40,712 nucleotides of DNA from MFKM01 sp038065115 (GCA_038065115.1 JBBTRS010000007.1:1-40712), one strand, 5' to 3'. Positions 14,991-23,445 are shown, counted from the stretch's first letter. A program made the numbers and translations. Notes: generated from the letters alone by a model not told the origin.

Positions 14991-14998
14991 TCCATTTT

Positions 14999-15202
14999 CT
15001 ACTTTTTATTTTCTTTATTATTTATAATAGTTAAAATTCGGGCAATTGTTTTTTTTACCTCTTGGATTTCTCTAATATTCTTGACTTTGCCGGCGGCCAA
15101 ATCAAATTTCAAAATCCTAAAACGCTCCTGGTGCCCAACCAAATCTTTCTGAAGTTCGGCAACCGATTTATTTTTGGCTTCTTGAAAATTCTTTTTTTTC
15201 AT
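14999..15202 (-). CDS. rpmC: 50S ribosomal protein L29
   Basis: 67 residues, two helices, with the family pattern KSVAELQKDLVGHQERFRILKFDLAAGKVKNIREIQEVKKTIARI. It sits at the peptide exit tunnel. Positioned between rplP and rpsQ as usual. Confidence 0.93.
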   Translation of the reverse strand: MKKKNFQEAKNKSVAELQKDLVGHQERFRILKFDLAAGKVKNIREIQEVKKTIARILTIINNKENKK

Positions 15203-15230
15203 ATTATATACTTATTTTTTGTCCTGGCAA

Positions 15231-15644
15231 TTATTCTTTACTGACTATCCTTGATCTTAATGGCAATTTTCGACTCCCCATATTCAAGGCGTGCTGGGCA
15301 ACGGCCGTTTCCACGCCGTCCACTTCAAATATAATCCGGCCGGGTTTAACGGGAAAAACATAATGATCAACTTCTCCTTTGCCACCGCCGAGGGTAACTT
15401 CCGGAGGCATTTTTGTAATCGGCTTGTCAGGAAAAACTCTAATCCAAATTCTGCCGCGATTTTTTAGAGAATGACTGATGGTTTTGCGAACGGCTTCAAT
15501 CTGGCGGCCGGTTATCCAATACGGAGTCAAGGCCTGTATTCCAAAACTGCCGAAAGCTAATTTAGTGCCTCTGGTTTCCGTTAACCTTTTCCGTGAACGG
15601 CCTTTATGCCATTTTCGATGTTTTACTTTTTTTGGTTCAAACAT
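15231..15644 (-). CDS. rplP: 50S ribosomal protein L16
   Basis: 137 residues. The N-terminus MFEPKKVKHRKWHKGR and the motifs IWIRVFPDKPITKMPPEVTLGGGKG and PGRIIFEVDGV identify L16, which contacts the A-site tRNA and 5S rRNA. It begins 11 bases after rpsC. Confidence 0.97.
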   Translation of the reverse strand: MFEPKKVKHRKWHKGRSRKRLTETRGTKLAFGSFGIQALTPYWITGRQIEAVRKTISHSLKNRGRIWIRVFPDKPITKMPPEVTLGGGKGEVDHYVFPVKPGRIIFEVDGVETAVAQHALNMGSRKLPLRSRIVSKE

Positions 15645-15655
15645 GGTTTTGAAAT

Positions 15656-16351
15656 TTAATTTATTCTACTCTCTCGGCTTTTTATTTTCTCGCCAAAGAC
15701 GTCTCCTTTATAAATCCAGGTTTTGACGCCAATAGTTCCAAAAGTCGTGAAAGCGGTGGCTTCGCCGTAATCAATATCAGCCCTGAGGTTGGTTAACGGC
15801 ATACGGCCTTTAGCCAGCCATTCTTTTCTGGCAATTTCCGCTCCATCCAACCGACCCGCCAAACGAATCTTGGCCCCTTTAATTGTTTTATTTTGCGAAA
15901 TAGCGTCAAGGTGTTGCTTCATAACTCTTCGGAAACGCAATCTTCTTTCCAGATCAAAAGCGATATTTTGAGCCTCCACTTGAGCCGAGGTTTCGCTTCG
16001 TTTCAATTCTTCAATGTCAAGATTTAATTCCGGAATTTCCTTATTTTTTTTCCGACTCCGAAAAACCGTCATTACCATTTCAATCGCTTTCTTGAGATCT
16101 TCAACGCCTTTTCCCCCGCGGCCGATAATCAATCCCGGACGGGCGGCTTTAATAAAAATCTTGCAAGAATTTCCCGTTCGCTCAATTTCAATACTGGCTA
16201 TTCCGGCCTTGATGATTCTTTTTAAAATTTCTTGTCTTATCAAATAATCTTCTTCCAAAAGATAATTCAAGCTTCTTTTCAGAAACCAACGGTTCTGCCA
16301 ATTTTTAATTATGCCTAATCTAAAAGAATCCGGTCTGATTTTTCGGGCCAT
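15656..16351 (-). CDS. rpsC: 30S ribosomal protein S3
   Basis: 231 residues. The N-terminal KH domain has the GxxG-type loop in GLIIGRGGKGVEDLKKAIE near residue 74. The C-terminal domain has QHLDAISQNKTIKGAKIRLAGRL and KEWLAKGRMPLTNLRADIDYG. S3 forms part of the mRNA entry channel. Confidence 0.97.
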   Translation of the reverse strand: MARKIRPDSFRLGIIKNWQNRWFLKRSLNYLLEEDYLIRQEILKRIIKAGIASIEIERTGNSCKIFIKAARPGLIIGRGGKGVEDLKKAIEMVMTVFRSRKKNKEIPELNLDIEELKRSETSAQVEAQNIAFDLERRLRFRRVMKQHLDAISQNKTIKGAKIRLAGRLDGAEIARKEWLAKGRMPLTNLRADIDYGEATAFTTFGTIGVKTWIYKGDVFGEKIKSRESRIN

Positions 16352-16422
16352 ATTGTAAATTAAAATTTAAAAATTATTATTTTTTGGTTAATGCTTGAAT
16401 TTTTCATTTTGATTTTTGTTGC

Positions 16423-16968
16423 TTAAATTGCTTTTCTTCTAAAAATTCGTTTAAAGGATTCAAATTTCTTTGGTTTCATTTCTCTGGTTTTTTCTTCTTT
16501 CGCCGGTTTCAAACCCTCTATTTTGTTTATTTCGTCTTTTCTTTTCGCCGATTTTTCCTGCTTGCCGGCAGGCGCGGCTTTTTTAAGTTTTTTCGGTTTG
16601 GGAATAAATTTAAATCTCAACGGAATTTTATTTTCTGATTCCGCTAAAACCATGATAATGTGGCAGCATTTTTTTTCAATCAGGCTGGATGAGCCGCGGG
16701 CTCTGGTCCGAAAACGTTTTTGACGAGGTCCTATATCCACTCTGATATTTTTTACCAAAAGCTGGTCGGTGTCTATTTTTTGATTATTTTTAGCGTTAGC
16801 CATAGCCGACCGCAATAATTTTAAAATTGGTTTGCTGGCCCGATTTGGCAAAATCGAAAGCTGGGCCTCCGCTTCGTTGGCCGGTAAACCCTTGATTAAA
16901 TCAGCCACTAATCTTGTTTTTCGCGGACTGATTTTTAAATATTTTAATTTTGCTGTTTGAGTTTTCAT
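16423..16968 (-). CDS. rplV: 50S ribosomal protein L22 with long basic C-terminal extension
   Basis: 181 residues against about 110 in E. coli. The first 115 residues are a normal L22 (KYLKISPRKTRLVADLIKGL, RARGSSSLIEKKCCHI), whose beta hairpin lines the exit tunnel. After about residue 120 comes a Lys/Glu/Pro-rich tail (KPKKLKKAAPAGKQEKSAKR and onward) ending FESFKRIFRRKAI. A GC-rich palindrome of the dispersed repeat family falls in the tail and codes A-P-A-G-K-Q. The tail should lie on the ribosome surface. Confidence 0.95.
   Translation of the reverse strand: MKTQTAKLKYLKISPRKTRLVADLIKGLPANEAEAQLSILPNRASKPILKLLRSAMANAKNNQKIDTDQLLVKNIRVDIGPRQKRFRTRARGSSSLIEKKCCHIIMVLAESENKIPLRFKFIPKPKKLKKAAPAGKQEKSAKRKDEINKIEGLKPAKEEKTREMKPKKFESFKRIFRRKAI
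16558..16575. repeat. Palindromic repeat inside the rplV tail
   Basis: CCTGCTTGCCGGCAGGCG, a near-perfect member of the CCTGCC/GGCAGG family, in frame in the L22 C-terminal extension and unlike the surrounding AT-rich codons. Confidence 0.6.
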
Positions 16969-16985
16969 AATTACCGCTTAAATGC

Positions 16986-17312
16986 TTATTTGCCGGCTGG
17001 CGCCTTGGCCTGCCCCTGCTGGGTCGTTTCTTTCTTTTGCTCTAATTCTCTTTGGATTTTGCCGCCATGCTTAACAAATTTTCTGGTCAGCGAAAATTCA
17101 CCCAACCGATGACCAACCATTTCATCGGAAACTCTTACTGTTATGAAATTTTTACCATTATAAACGCCAAAAGTATAGCCTACCATTTCCGGTGAAATTT
17201 CAGAGTCCCTGGCCCAGGTTTTAATCATCGTCGGATCGCCCGGCTTTAACTTAGCTATTTTTTGTAAAAGCTTCTGATAAACATACGGGCCTTTTTTGCT
17301 ACTTCTTGACAT
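16986..17312 (-). CDS. rpsS: 30S ribosomal protein S19
   Basis: 108 residues: MSRSSKKGPYVYQKLLQKI at the start and VGHRLGEFSLTRKFVKHGGK near residue 80, plus a short Gln/Lys/Ala-rich tail. S19 sits in the 30S head next to S13. Located between rplB and rplV in the S10-operon order. Confidence 0.97.
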   Translation of the reverse strand: MSRSSKKGPYVYQKLLQKIAKLKPGDPTMIKTWARDSEISPEMVGYTFGVYNGKNFITVRVSDEMVGHRLGEFSLTRKFVKHGGKIQRELEQKKETTQQGQAKAPAGK

Positions 17313-17354
17313 ATTTTTTTTAGAATCTAATTTAGAAAAATAAAATCCTTAATT

Positions 17355-18092
17355 CTATTTTCTTCGTTTTATTATTAATTTATTTGACCATTTCTTTTTA
17401 TTTCGTGTTCTGTGGCCACCGGTGATTTTGCCCCATTTGGTTTTGGGCCGGCGGGTGCCTCGGGGCTGGCGGCCTTCACCGCCGCCGTAAGGATGATCGC
17501 GGGGATTCATAGCCGTACCGCGAACAGTTGGTCTGATTCCCAGCCAACGCGAACGACCGGCTTTCCCAATTACTTCTAAATTATGCTCGGGGTAAGAAAC
17601 CCGGCCAAGAGAAGCGTAGCCGTTCCATAAAACTTTCCTGATTTCTCCGGAAGCTAATTTTAAATGAGTGTAGCCGTCTTCATTAGCCAAAACCTGAACA
17701 GCTAAGCCCGCGGAACGGGCTAACTGGCCGCCCTTACCCGGAAACAATTCAATGTTATAAACGAAACTGCCTATTGGAATACGATTCAATAAAGTGCGAT
17801 TTCCCGGCTTTAAGGGAGCGTCCACCGAAGTGATAATTTCATCACCCGTTTTTATTTCATGCGAAGCTAAAATATAACGCCGTTCGCCGTCCTTGTAAAC
17901 AACCTTGGCGATTAAACCGCTGCGGTAAGGATCGTATTCTATTGATTCAACCCGGCCGGTAATATTAAATTTATTTTGCTTAAAATCAACCAGGCGGTAC
18001 AACTGTTTGTGTCCGCCGCCTTGGTGTCGAACCGTTATCCTCCCTTGGGAATTTCTTCCTGACGACTTTTTTAATTTTATGATGTGTTTCAT
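17355..18092 (-). CDS. rplB: 50S ribosomal protein L2, short N-terminus
   Basis: 245 residues against about 275 in E. coli. The core is intact (SQGRITVRHQGGGHKQLYR, the OB and SH3-like domains, and the peptidyl-transferase-side signature GTAMNPRDHPYGGGEG). The first 30 or so residues of the usual N-terminal arm are absent: the protein begins MKHIIKLKKSSGRNSQGR. An in-frame TAG lies two codons before the ATG, so the short form is not a start-site error. Confidence 0.96.
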   Translation of the reverse strand: MKHIIKLKKSSGRNSQGRITVRHQGGGHKQLYRLVDFKQNKFNITGRVESIEYDPYRSGLIAKVVYKDGERRYILASHEIKTGDEIITSVDAPLKPGNRTLLNRIPIGSFVYNIELFPGKGGQLARSAGLAVQVLANEDGYTHLKLASGEIRKVLWNGYASLGRVSYPEHNLEVIGKAGRSRWLGIRPTVRGTAMNPRDHPYGGGEGRQPRGTRRPKTKWGKITGGHRTRNKKKWSNKLIIKRRK

Positions 18093-18102
18093 AAGCTACG
18101 AT

Positions 18103-18378
18103 TTATTTTGGCAAAACATCAATTGTTTGTCCTTTTTTTATAGTAACGATGGCCCTTTTAGAAGATGGGCGGCGACTGACACCGCGACCAAATTTTTTCA
18201 TTTTTCCCCTACGGTTTATGACATTGACCGATTCCACGTTGACTTTATATATGGATTCCACTCCTTTCTTGATTTCACAGGTGTTAGCCTGGCGATCAAC
18301 CAAAAAAGCGTATTTATTGATTTTACTCAATTCCATCGTCTTCTCGCTAATTATTGGTTTTTTGATTGTCATTTTCAT
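18103..18378 (-). CDS. rplW: 50S ribosomal protein L23
   Basis: 91 residues with KKPIISEKTMELSKINKYAFLVDRQAN and VNVESVNVINRRGKMKKFGR. L23 is the docking site for trigger factor and SRP at the tunnel exit. Its start overlaps the rplD stop by 4 bases, suggesting coupled translation. Confidence 0.96.
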   Translation of the reverse strand: MKMTIKKPIISEKTMELSKINKYAFLVDRQANTCEIKKGVESIYKVNVESVNVINRRGKMKKFGRGVSRRPSSKRAIVTIKKGQTIDVLPK

Positions 18379-19004
18379 ACCTTGTAGTGCTTGATTATTG
18401 TTTCAATGGCTTCCTGGTCTAAAATAATCTTTTGATATTTTAACAAATCGTAAACATTAAGCGACTCCGGGCTTAAAGCGCCGGCCTTGGCTAAATTACG
18501 AGCCGCCAAATAAATATTTTTATTTTCTTTAGCCGGAATCAACAAAAGGCTTTCTTTCGGCGAAATAAAATTTTTTATTAAATTAGCTAAATTTTTGGTT
18601 TTGCGGTCTTCTAATTTAAGAGTGTCTACGATTTTTATTTCCTGTTCATTTAGTTTTTTTGAAAAAATGCCAAAAATCGCCAATTGTTTCATTTTTTTGT
18701 TAATCTTTCTGGAAAAATTCCTTTCTTTCAGCGGACCAAAAGTGACGCCGCCACCTTTCCACAAAGGCGAGCGAATAGAACCGTGCCGCGCTCGGCCGGT
18801 GCCTTTTTGCCGCCACGGTTTTTTACCGCCACCCCTGACTTCGCCCCGGTCTTTGGTGTCGGCTAAAACTTTTCTCCGATTAGCCATCTGAACGGTCAAC
18901 GCTTGATGAACTAAATCCGGATTCCATTTAACGTCAAAAATAGCGTCGGGTAAATCTATCGTTCCGGTTTTTTCGTTTTTTTGATTAAATAAATCTGTTT
19001 TCAT
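18375..19004 (-). CDS. rplD: 50S ribosomal protein L4
   Basis: 209 residues. The extended loop ANRRKVLADTKDRGEVRGGGKKPWRQKGTGRARHGS that reaches the exit tunnel is clear near residues 42-76. In E. coli L4 is the autogenous regulator of the S10 operon; no S10-type leader can be recognised here. It lies 10 bases after rplC. Confidence 0.97.
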   Translation of the reverse strand: MKTDLFNQKNEKTGTIDLPDAIFDVKWNPDLVHQALTVQMANRRKVLADTKDRGEVRGGGKKPWRQKGTGRARHGSIRSPLWKGGGVTFGPLKERNFSRKINKKMKQLAIFGIFSKKLNEQEIKIVDTLKLEDRKTKNLANLIKNFISPKESLLLIPAKENKNIYLAARNLAKAGALSPESLNVYDLLKYQKIILDQEAIETIIKHYKV

Positions 19005-19014
19005 GAATTTAAAA

Positions 19015-19461
19015 CTATGATTTTTCGCCAGAAATTGATTTATTATTAACGGGGTAAATTAAAATTTTAGTGTTTTTATAGCCCGGCACGGCTCCTTTGA
19101 GCATTAAAATAGTATTTTCTTTATCCAAAGCAACCACTCTAAGATTTTTTACGGTTTTTTGGCGGCCACCGGTTTGACCGGCCATTTTCCGGCCTTTTAA
19201 AACTCGTTGCGGCGCGGTTGGCCCGCTTGAACCCGGCGCCCGCAGGCGGTGTTTTTGCCCGTGGCTTTTGGGCCCGCCGTGAAAACCCCAGCGTTTAACC
19301 ACGCCTTGAAATCCTATGCCCCGGGTCACTCCGGTTATTTTAACCAACTCGCCTTCGGTGAAAACCGAAACATCGGCAACTTTAATAGGAGTAACCGCGA
19401 CGACTTTCCCGTCTTTGAAAATCTGACTCATTTTTAATTTTGTACCGGAAATTGGTATCAT
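19015..19461 (-). CDS. rplC: 50S ribosomal protein L3, strongly shortened
   Basis: 148 residues against about 209 in E. coli. The start (ISGTKLKMSQIFKDGKVVAVTPIKV) and the second half (VKITGVTRGIGFQGVVKRWGFHGG, HRLRAPGSSG, KGRKMAGQTGGRQKTVKNLRVV) are normal. The ~60 residues that usually lie between the VTPIKV-type strand and the GKGFAGTVKRW-type region are replaced by about 15. The frame runs through without a stop, so this is an in-frame reduction of the outer domain, not a frameshift. The peptidyl-transferase-reaching loop is kept. Confidence 0.95.
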   Translation of the reverse strand: MIPISGTKLKMSQIFKDGKVVAVTPIKVADVSVFTEGELVKITGVTRGIGFQGVVKRWGFHGGPKSHGQKHRLRAPGSSGPTAPQRVLKGRKMAGQTGGRQKTVKNLRVVALDKENTILMLKGAVPGYKNTKILIYPVNNKSISGEKS

Positions 19462-19496
19462 ATAAACTTATTTTATTTGTTGCAATTTATTATAAA

Positions 19497-19531
19497 TTAA
19501 AACTGCCTAGGTTTAGCCTCGGCAGTTTTAA
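19497..19531 (-). terminator. Hairpin between rpsJ and rplC (terminator or attenuator)
   Basis: TTAAAACTGCC and GGCAGTTTTAA form a perfect 11-bp stem around a 13-base loop; on the minus strand the stem runs directly into TTTTAATTTATAA. It splits the ribosomal cluster into rpsL..rpsJ and rplC onward, so it may end the first transcript or partly attenuate the second. Confidence 0.7.
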
Positions 19532-19568
19532 TTATTTTTTGGCTAAATCTGCTTTCTTTCGCTAGATA

Positions 19569-19907
19569 TTACATCATTTTTATTTCAACATCAACCCCCG
19601 CCGGCAAGTTGAGGTTTGACAAAGACTCAATGATTTTTTGACTGGGATTAACGATATCTATCAAGCGTTTATGAACCCACATTTCAAATTGCTCCCGCGC
19701 GTCCTTATGGACAAAAGTTGAACGATTAACGGTATAACGGTGAAATTCAGTCGGTAAAGGGACTGGGCCAATCAATTCACCACCTTGACGCTCAACCACC
19801 TCAATGATCTGCCGACAAGAATTATCAATCAATTTATGATCATAGGCTTTGATTTTTAATCTTAATTTTTCCTTGTCTTCTTTTTTGTCGGAAATTTTTT
19901 TTGCCAT
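19569..19907 (-). CDS. rpsJ: 30S ribosomal protein S10
   Basis: 112 residues from the ATG at 19905-19907 (MAKKISDKKEDKEKLRLKIKAYDH); an upstream in-frame ATG at 19931 would add eight residues. Signature HRYTVNRSTFVHKDAREQFEMWVHKR. It is separated from rplC by a terminator-like hairpin, so it seems to be transcribed with tuf rather than with the S10-operon genes. Confidence 0.96.
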   Translation of the reverse strand: MAKKISDKKEDKEKLRLKIKAYDHKLIDNSCRQIIEVVERQGGELIGPVPLPTEFHRYTVNRSTFVHKDAREQFEMWVHKRLIDIVNPSQKIIESLSNLNLPAGVDVEIKMM

Positions 19908-19933
19908 AATTGTTGAAATTTTCAGGCTCATTT

Positions 19934-19957
19934 TGTAGCGAAGAAAATTTCACTACA
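19934..19957 (-). promoter_or_regulatory. Leader hairpin upstream of rpsJ
   Basis: Sense-strand TGTAGTGAA pairs with TTCGCTACA (nine pairs, one G-U) around a six-base loop. The GTAGTGAAA string also starts the left arm of the rplN and rpsL leaders. The resemblance may be chance. Confidence 0.4.
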
Positions 19958-19991
19958 GCCGCGAATTCCGCTTACCCTGTCAAAACAGCTT

Positions 19992-21191
19992 TTATTTTAT
20001 TATCTTGGTTACGGCGCCGGCGCCTACGGTCTTTCCTCCTTCTCTGATAGCGAAACGCTGTTTTTCTTCTAAAGCTATCGGAGCGAGAAGTTTAATAGAA
20101 AGATTAACGGTATCGCCTGGCATTACCATTTCCATTCCTTGGGGAAGAGTCGCTTCACCGGTAATATCGCAAGTTCTAATATAAAACTGGGGTTTGTAGC
20201 CGGTAAAAAACGGGGTGTGCCGGCCGCCTTCCTCTTTGCTTAAAATGTAAACACTGGCTTCAAATTCGGTATGCGGCGTAACACTGCCGGTTTTGGCAAT
20301 AACTTGACCGCGTTCCACGTCTTCTTTTTTCAAACCGCGAAGCAAAATACCAACATTTTCACCAGCCTGTCCTTCGTCCAAAATCTTATTGAACATTTCA
20401 ATGCCGGTTACCGTCACTTTGCTGGTCGGATGCAAACCGATTAATTCAACTTCTTCGTTGACCTTGACCATTCCTCGTTCAATTCTGCCGGTTACCACTG
20501 TTCCCCGTCCTTCAATGCTGAAAATATCTTCAACTGGCAAAAGAAACGGTTTGTCAATTTCTCTAACCGGATCGGGAATGTATTCGTCAAGCGCTTTGGC
20601 TAATTCCAAAATCGGTTTACACCATTCGTCGTCAATAGTTTTCGCTTCTAAGGCTTTGAGAGCGGAACCGCGAATAACCGGAATTTCATCGCCCGGGAAA
20701 TCGTATTTTTTCAAAAGCTCTCTGACTTCCGATTCCACCAAATCAATTAATTCTTTATCGTCTACCTGATCAACTTTATTCAAAAAGACTACCATTGTCG
20801 GAACACCGACCTGACGAGCCAAAAGAATATGCTCCCGAGTTTGAGGCATCGGGCCGTCAGCCGCGGAAACCGCCAAAATCGCTCCGTCCATTTGGGCGGA
20901 ACCGGTAATCATGTTTTTGATATAGTCAGCATGCCCCGGACAATCAATGTGGGCGTAGTGTCTTTTTTCGGTTTCGTATTCAGAATGATGAATGGCAATC
21001 GTAATACCCCGAGCTTTTTCTTCGGGAGCATTGTCAATTTGATCAACCGATTCGGCTTTCTGGATAAGACCCTTCAACTGAAGGACGTGCATGATAGCCG
21101 CCGTTAAAGTCGTTTTGCCGTGGTCAATATGACCGATGGTGCCGACATTAACATGGGGTTTGTTTCTAATAAATTTTGCTTTTTCAGCCAT
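19992..21191 (-). CDS. tuf: Elongation factor Tu
   Basis: 399 residues from the ATG at 21189-21191 (MAEKAKFIRNKPHVNVGTIGH). It delivers aminoacyl-tRNA to the ribosome. GTPase motifs: GHIDHGKT, the switch region RGITI, DCPGHADYIKNM, NKVDQVDD and GSALKAL. Domains 2 and 3 are complete, ending GGKTVGAGAVTKII. It follows fusA, with a promoter candidate in the gap, and precedes rpsJ. Confidence 0.98.
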   Translation of the reverse strand: MAEKAKFIRNKPHVNVGTIGHIDHGKTTLTAAIMHVLQLKGLIQKAESVDQIDNAPEEKARGITIAIHHSEYETEKRHYAHIDCPGHADYIKNMITGSAQMDGAILAVSAADGPMPQTREHILLARQVGVPTMVVFLNKVDQVDDKELIDLVESEVRELLKKYDFPGDEIPVIRGSALKALEAKTIDDEWCKPILELAKALDEYIPDPVREIDKPFLLPVEDIFSIEGRGTVVTGRIERGMVKVNEEVELIGLHPTSKVTVTGIEMFNKILDEGQAGENVGILLRGLKKEDVERGQVIAKTGSVTPHTEFEASVYILSKEEGGRHTPFFTGYKPQFYIRTCDITGEATLPQGMEMVMPGDTVNLSIKLLAPIALEEKQRFAIREGGKTVGAGAVTKIIK

Positions 21192-21214
21192 ATTGTTTTT
21201 TTGAAAATTTTTCG

Positions 21215-21236
21215 CCAAAAGCAAATCGGCTTTTGG
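21215..21236 (-). promoter_or_regulatory. Hairpin in the tuf leader
   Basis: CCAAAAGC / GCTTTTGG, a perfect 8-bp stem, lies 23 bases before the tuf ATG and is followed on the sense strand by A/T-rich sequence. It may modulate tuf mRNA stability or translation. Confidence 0.45.
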
Positions 21237-21281
21237 TTAAAAAATTCTAGATTTTTAATAATGTAATAACGACCAAGTCAG

Positions 21282-21308
21282 TTTATAGTAAAAAAAATTT
21301 TGTGTCAA
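21282..21308 (-). promoter_or_regulatory. Candidate promoter of tuf-rpsJ
   Basis: Consensus TTGACA (21308..21303) with TATAAA (21287..21282) 15 bases downstream, directly after the fusA stop. The spacer is shorter than the usual 16-18, which lowers confidence. Confidence 0.45.
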
Positions 21309-21310
21309 CA

Positions 21311-23401
21311 CTATTGCTTCTTCCCCTCGGCAATCTGCATAGCAATATTATTGGGCACTTCTTCGTAACTGCTAAACTCCATGGTGAAACTGCCACGGCC
21401 TTGAGTCATTGATCTCAAATTGGTGGCGTAACCGAACATTTCCGACAAAGGCACTTTCGCGTCAATCACATTGGTCCCCAGTCTTTCCGTCAAAGCTTCA
21501 ATTTTGCCTCGGCGGGAATTAAGATCGCCGTTTACCTCGCCCAGAAAATCCGGCGGGGCAATCACCTGAACTTTCATCATCGGCTCCAACAAAATCGTCT
21601 TGGCTCTTTTAGCGGCCTCTTGAAAAGCGATAGAGCCGGCAATTTTAAAAGCCGCTTCCGAAGAATCAACTTCGTGAAAAGAACCGTCATAAAGAGAAAC
21701 TTGAACGTCAACGAAAGGATAACCGGCTAAAACCCCCCTGTCCATGGCTTCTTTGACTCCTTTTTCCACGGCTGGAATAAATTCCGCGGGGATAGTGCCT
21801 CCCTTGATGGCTTTAACAAATTCAAAACCCTTGCCTCGTTCTAAGGGTTCTATCTTCAACCAAACATGGCCGTATTGACCCCGACCGCCGGATTGACGAA
21901 CATATTTGCCTTCGGCTTCGGCCGTTCCCACCACTGTTTCTTTGTAAGCCACTTGAGGCCGGCCGACATTGGCTTCAACACCGAATTCCCGCCTCATTCG
22001 ATCAACGATAATTTCCAAGTGAAGTTCGCCCATTCCCCAAATAAGAGTCTCGCCGGTGTCCGGATCGCCAATCACTCTAAAAGTCGGGTCTTCTTCTTGA
22101 AGCCGATGCAAAGCCAAAGACATTTTTTCCTGGTCAGCTTTAGTTTTTGGCTCAATCCGAATAGAAATGACCGGTTCCGGAAAAACAATTTTTTCTAAGA
22201 TTATAGGCTGATTGGGATCGCAAAGCGTATCTCCAGTGGTGGTATTTTTTAAACCCACGAAAGCGCCAAGATCGCCGGCGTAAATTTCCTCTACTTCTTC
22301 CCGGTGATTAGCGTGCATTCTTAAAATCCGGCCGATTCTTTCCTGATTATTTTTACTAACGTTAAGAATATAGCTTCCTTTTTTCAAAATTCCGGAATAA
22401 ACCCGAAAATAAGTCAAAGAGCCGACAAAAGGATCGGCTGCTATTTTGAAAGCCAAAGCCGCGAAAGGCTGGTCGTCTTTTGGCATCCTTTCTTCTTCTA
22501 TTTGATTTTCCGGATTAATTCCTTTCACCGCCGGCAAATCAAGCGGCGAAGGCAAATAATCAATAACCGCGTCTAAAAGAAACTGAACGCCTTTATTTTT
22601 AAGAGCGCTCCCGCAAAGGATAGGAATCAACTCCCCTTTTAAACAAGCCTTTCTTAGGGCTTTTTGTAAATCCTCAAAGCTAATTTCATGCCCTTCTAAA
22701 TAACGATGTAGTAAGGCATCGTCGGTTTCGGCGATCAATTCCACTAATTTTCCTCTTTTTTCTTCGGCTATCTTTTTAAAATCAGCTGGAATTTCTTTAG
22801 AAATTATTTCCTGTCCGTGTTCGCCTTCAAAATAAAAAGCTTGCTGTTTTAACAAATCAATAACGCCTTCAAATTTTTCTTCCAGGCCAATGGGCCACTG
22901 AAGCACCGCTAGTTTCGGGTGCAAACGATCTTTGATTGATTGCAATACTTTTTCAAAATCCGCTCCCATTCGATCAAGCTTATTGACGAAACAAATTCGC
23001 GGCACTTTATATTTATCAGCCTGCCGCCAAACCGTTTCTGATTGCGGTTCCACGCCGGCCACCCCGTCAAAAACAACTACCCCGCCGTCAAGCACCCGAA
23101 GCGAACGCTGAACTTCAACGGTAAAATCAATATGGCCGGGAGTATCAATGATATTAACCCTATACTCTGCGCCACCGTAAGTCGGTTTCCAATAGCAAGT
23201 TGTGGCCGCCGCCGTTATCGTAATTCCCCTTTCCCGTTCTTGTTCCATCCAATCCATAACGGTATCGCCGGTGTGAACCTCGCCGATTTTATGGGAAATT
23301 CCGGTGTAGAAAAGAATCCGTTCGGAGACGGTTGTTTTTCCGGCATCAATATGGGCAATAATGCCGATATCGCGATATTTTTCTAACGGGTATTGACGCA
23401 T
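21311..23401 (-). CDS. fusA: Elongation factor G
   Basis: 696 residues, full length. It drives ribosomal translocation with GTP. GTPase motifs: AHIDAGKTTVSERILFYTG, RGITITAAATT, DTPGHIDFTVEVQRSLRVLDG and NKLDRMGAD. Domain IV has GRGQYGHVWLKIEP, and the C-terminus has MFGYATNLRSMTQGRGSFTMEF. It sits between rpsG and tuf in str-operon order. The 83-base gap to rpsG is filled mostly by an AT-rich repeat. Confidence 0.98.
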   Translation of the reverse strand: MRQYPLEKYRDIGIIAHIDAGKTTVSERILFYTGISHKIGEVHTGDTVMDWMEQERERGITITAAATTCYWKPTYGGAEYRVNIIDTPGHIDFTVEVQRSLRVLDGGVVVFDGVAGVEPQSETVWRQADKYKVPRICFVNKLDRMGADFEKVLQSIKDRLHPKLAVLQWPIGLEEKFEGVIDLLKQQAFYFEGEHGQEIISKEIPADFKKIAEEKRGKLVELIAETDDALLHRYLEGHEISFEDLQKALRKACLKGELIPILCGSALKNKGVQFLLDAVIDYLPSPLDLPAVKGINPENQIEEERMPKDDQPFAALAFKIAADPFVGSLTYFRVYSGILKKGSYILNVSKNNQERIGRILRMHANHREEVEEIYAGDLGAFVGLKNTTTGDTLCDPNQPIILEKIVFPEPVISIRIEPKTKADQEKMSLALHRLQEEDPTFRVIGDPDTGETLIWGMGELHLEIIVDRMRREFGVEANVGRPQVAYKETVVGTAEAEGKYVRQSGGRGQYGHVWLKIEPLERGKGFEFVKAIKGGTIPAEFIPAVEKGVKEAMDRGVLAGYPFVDVQVSLYDGSFHEVDSSEAAFKIAGSIAFQEAAKRAKTILLEPMMKVQVIAPPDFLGEVNGDLNSRRGKIEALTERLGTNVIDAKVPLSEMFGYATNLRSMTQGRGSFTMEFSSYEEVPNNIAMQIAEGKKQ

Positions 23402-23445
23402 AAATTAGAATCTAGAATCTAGAATTTAGAATTTAGAATTTAGGA
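23402..23445. repeat. AT-rich TAGAATT tandem repeat upstream of fusA
   Basis: About five degenerate copies of TAGAATCTAGAATTTAGAAT in the rpsG-fusA gap, like the run at 14936-14990. No ribosome-binding site is visible between it and the fusA ATG. Confidence 0.6.

Noticed and set aside
19015..19461. Frameshift as the reason for the short L3
   Set aside because: The frame is continuous and both flanking parts are in the same frame, so it is an in-frame shortening.
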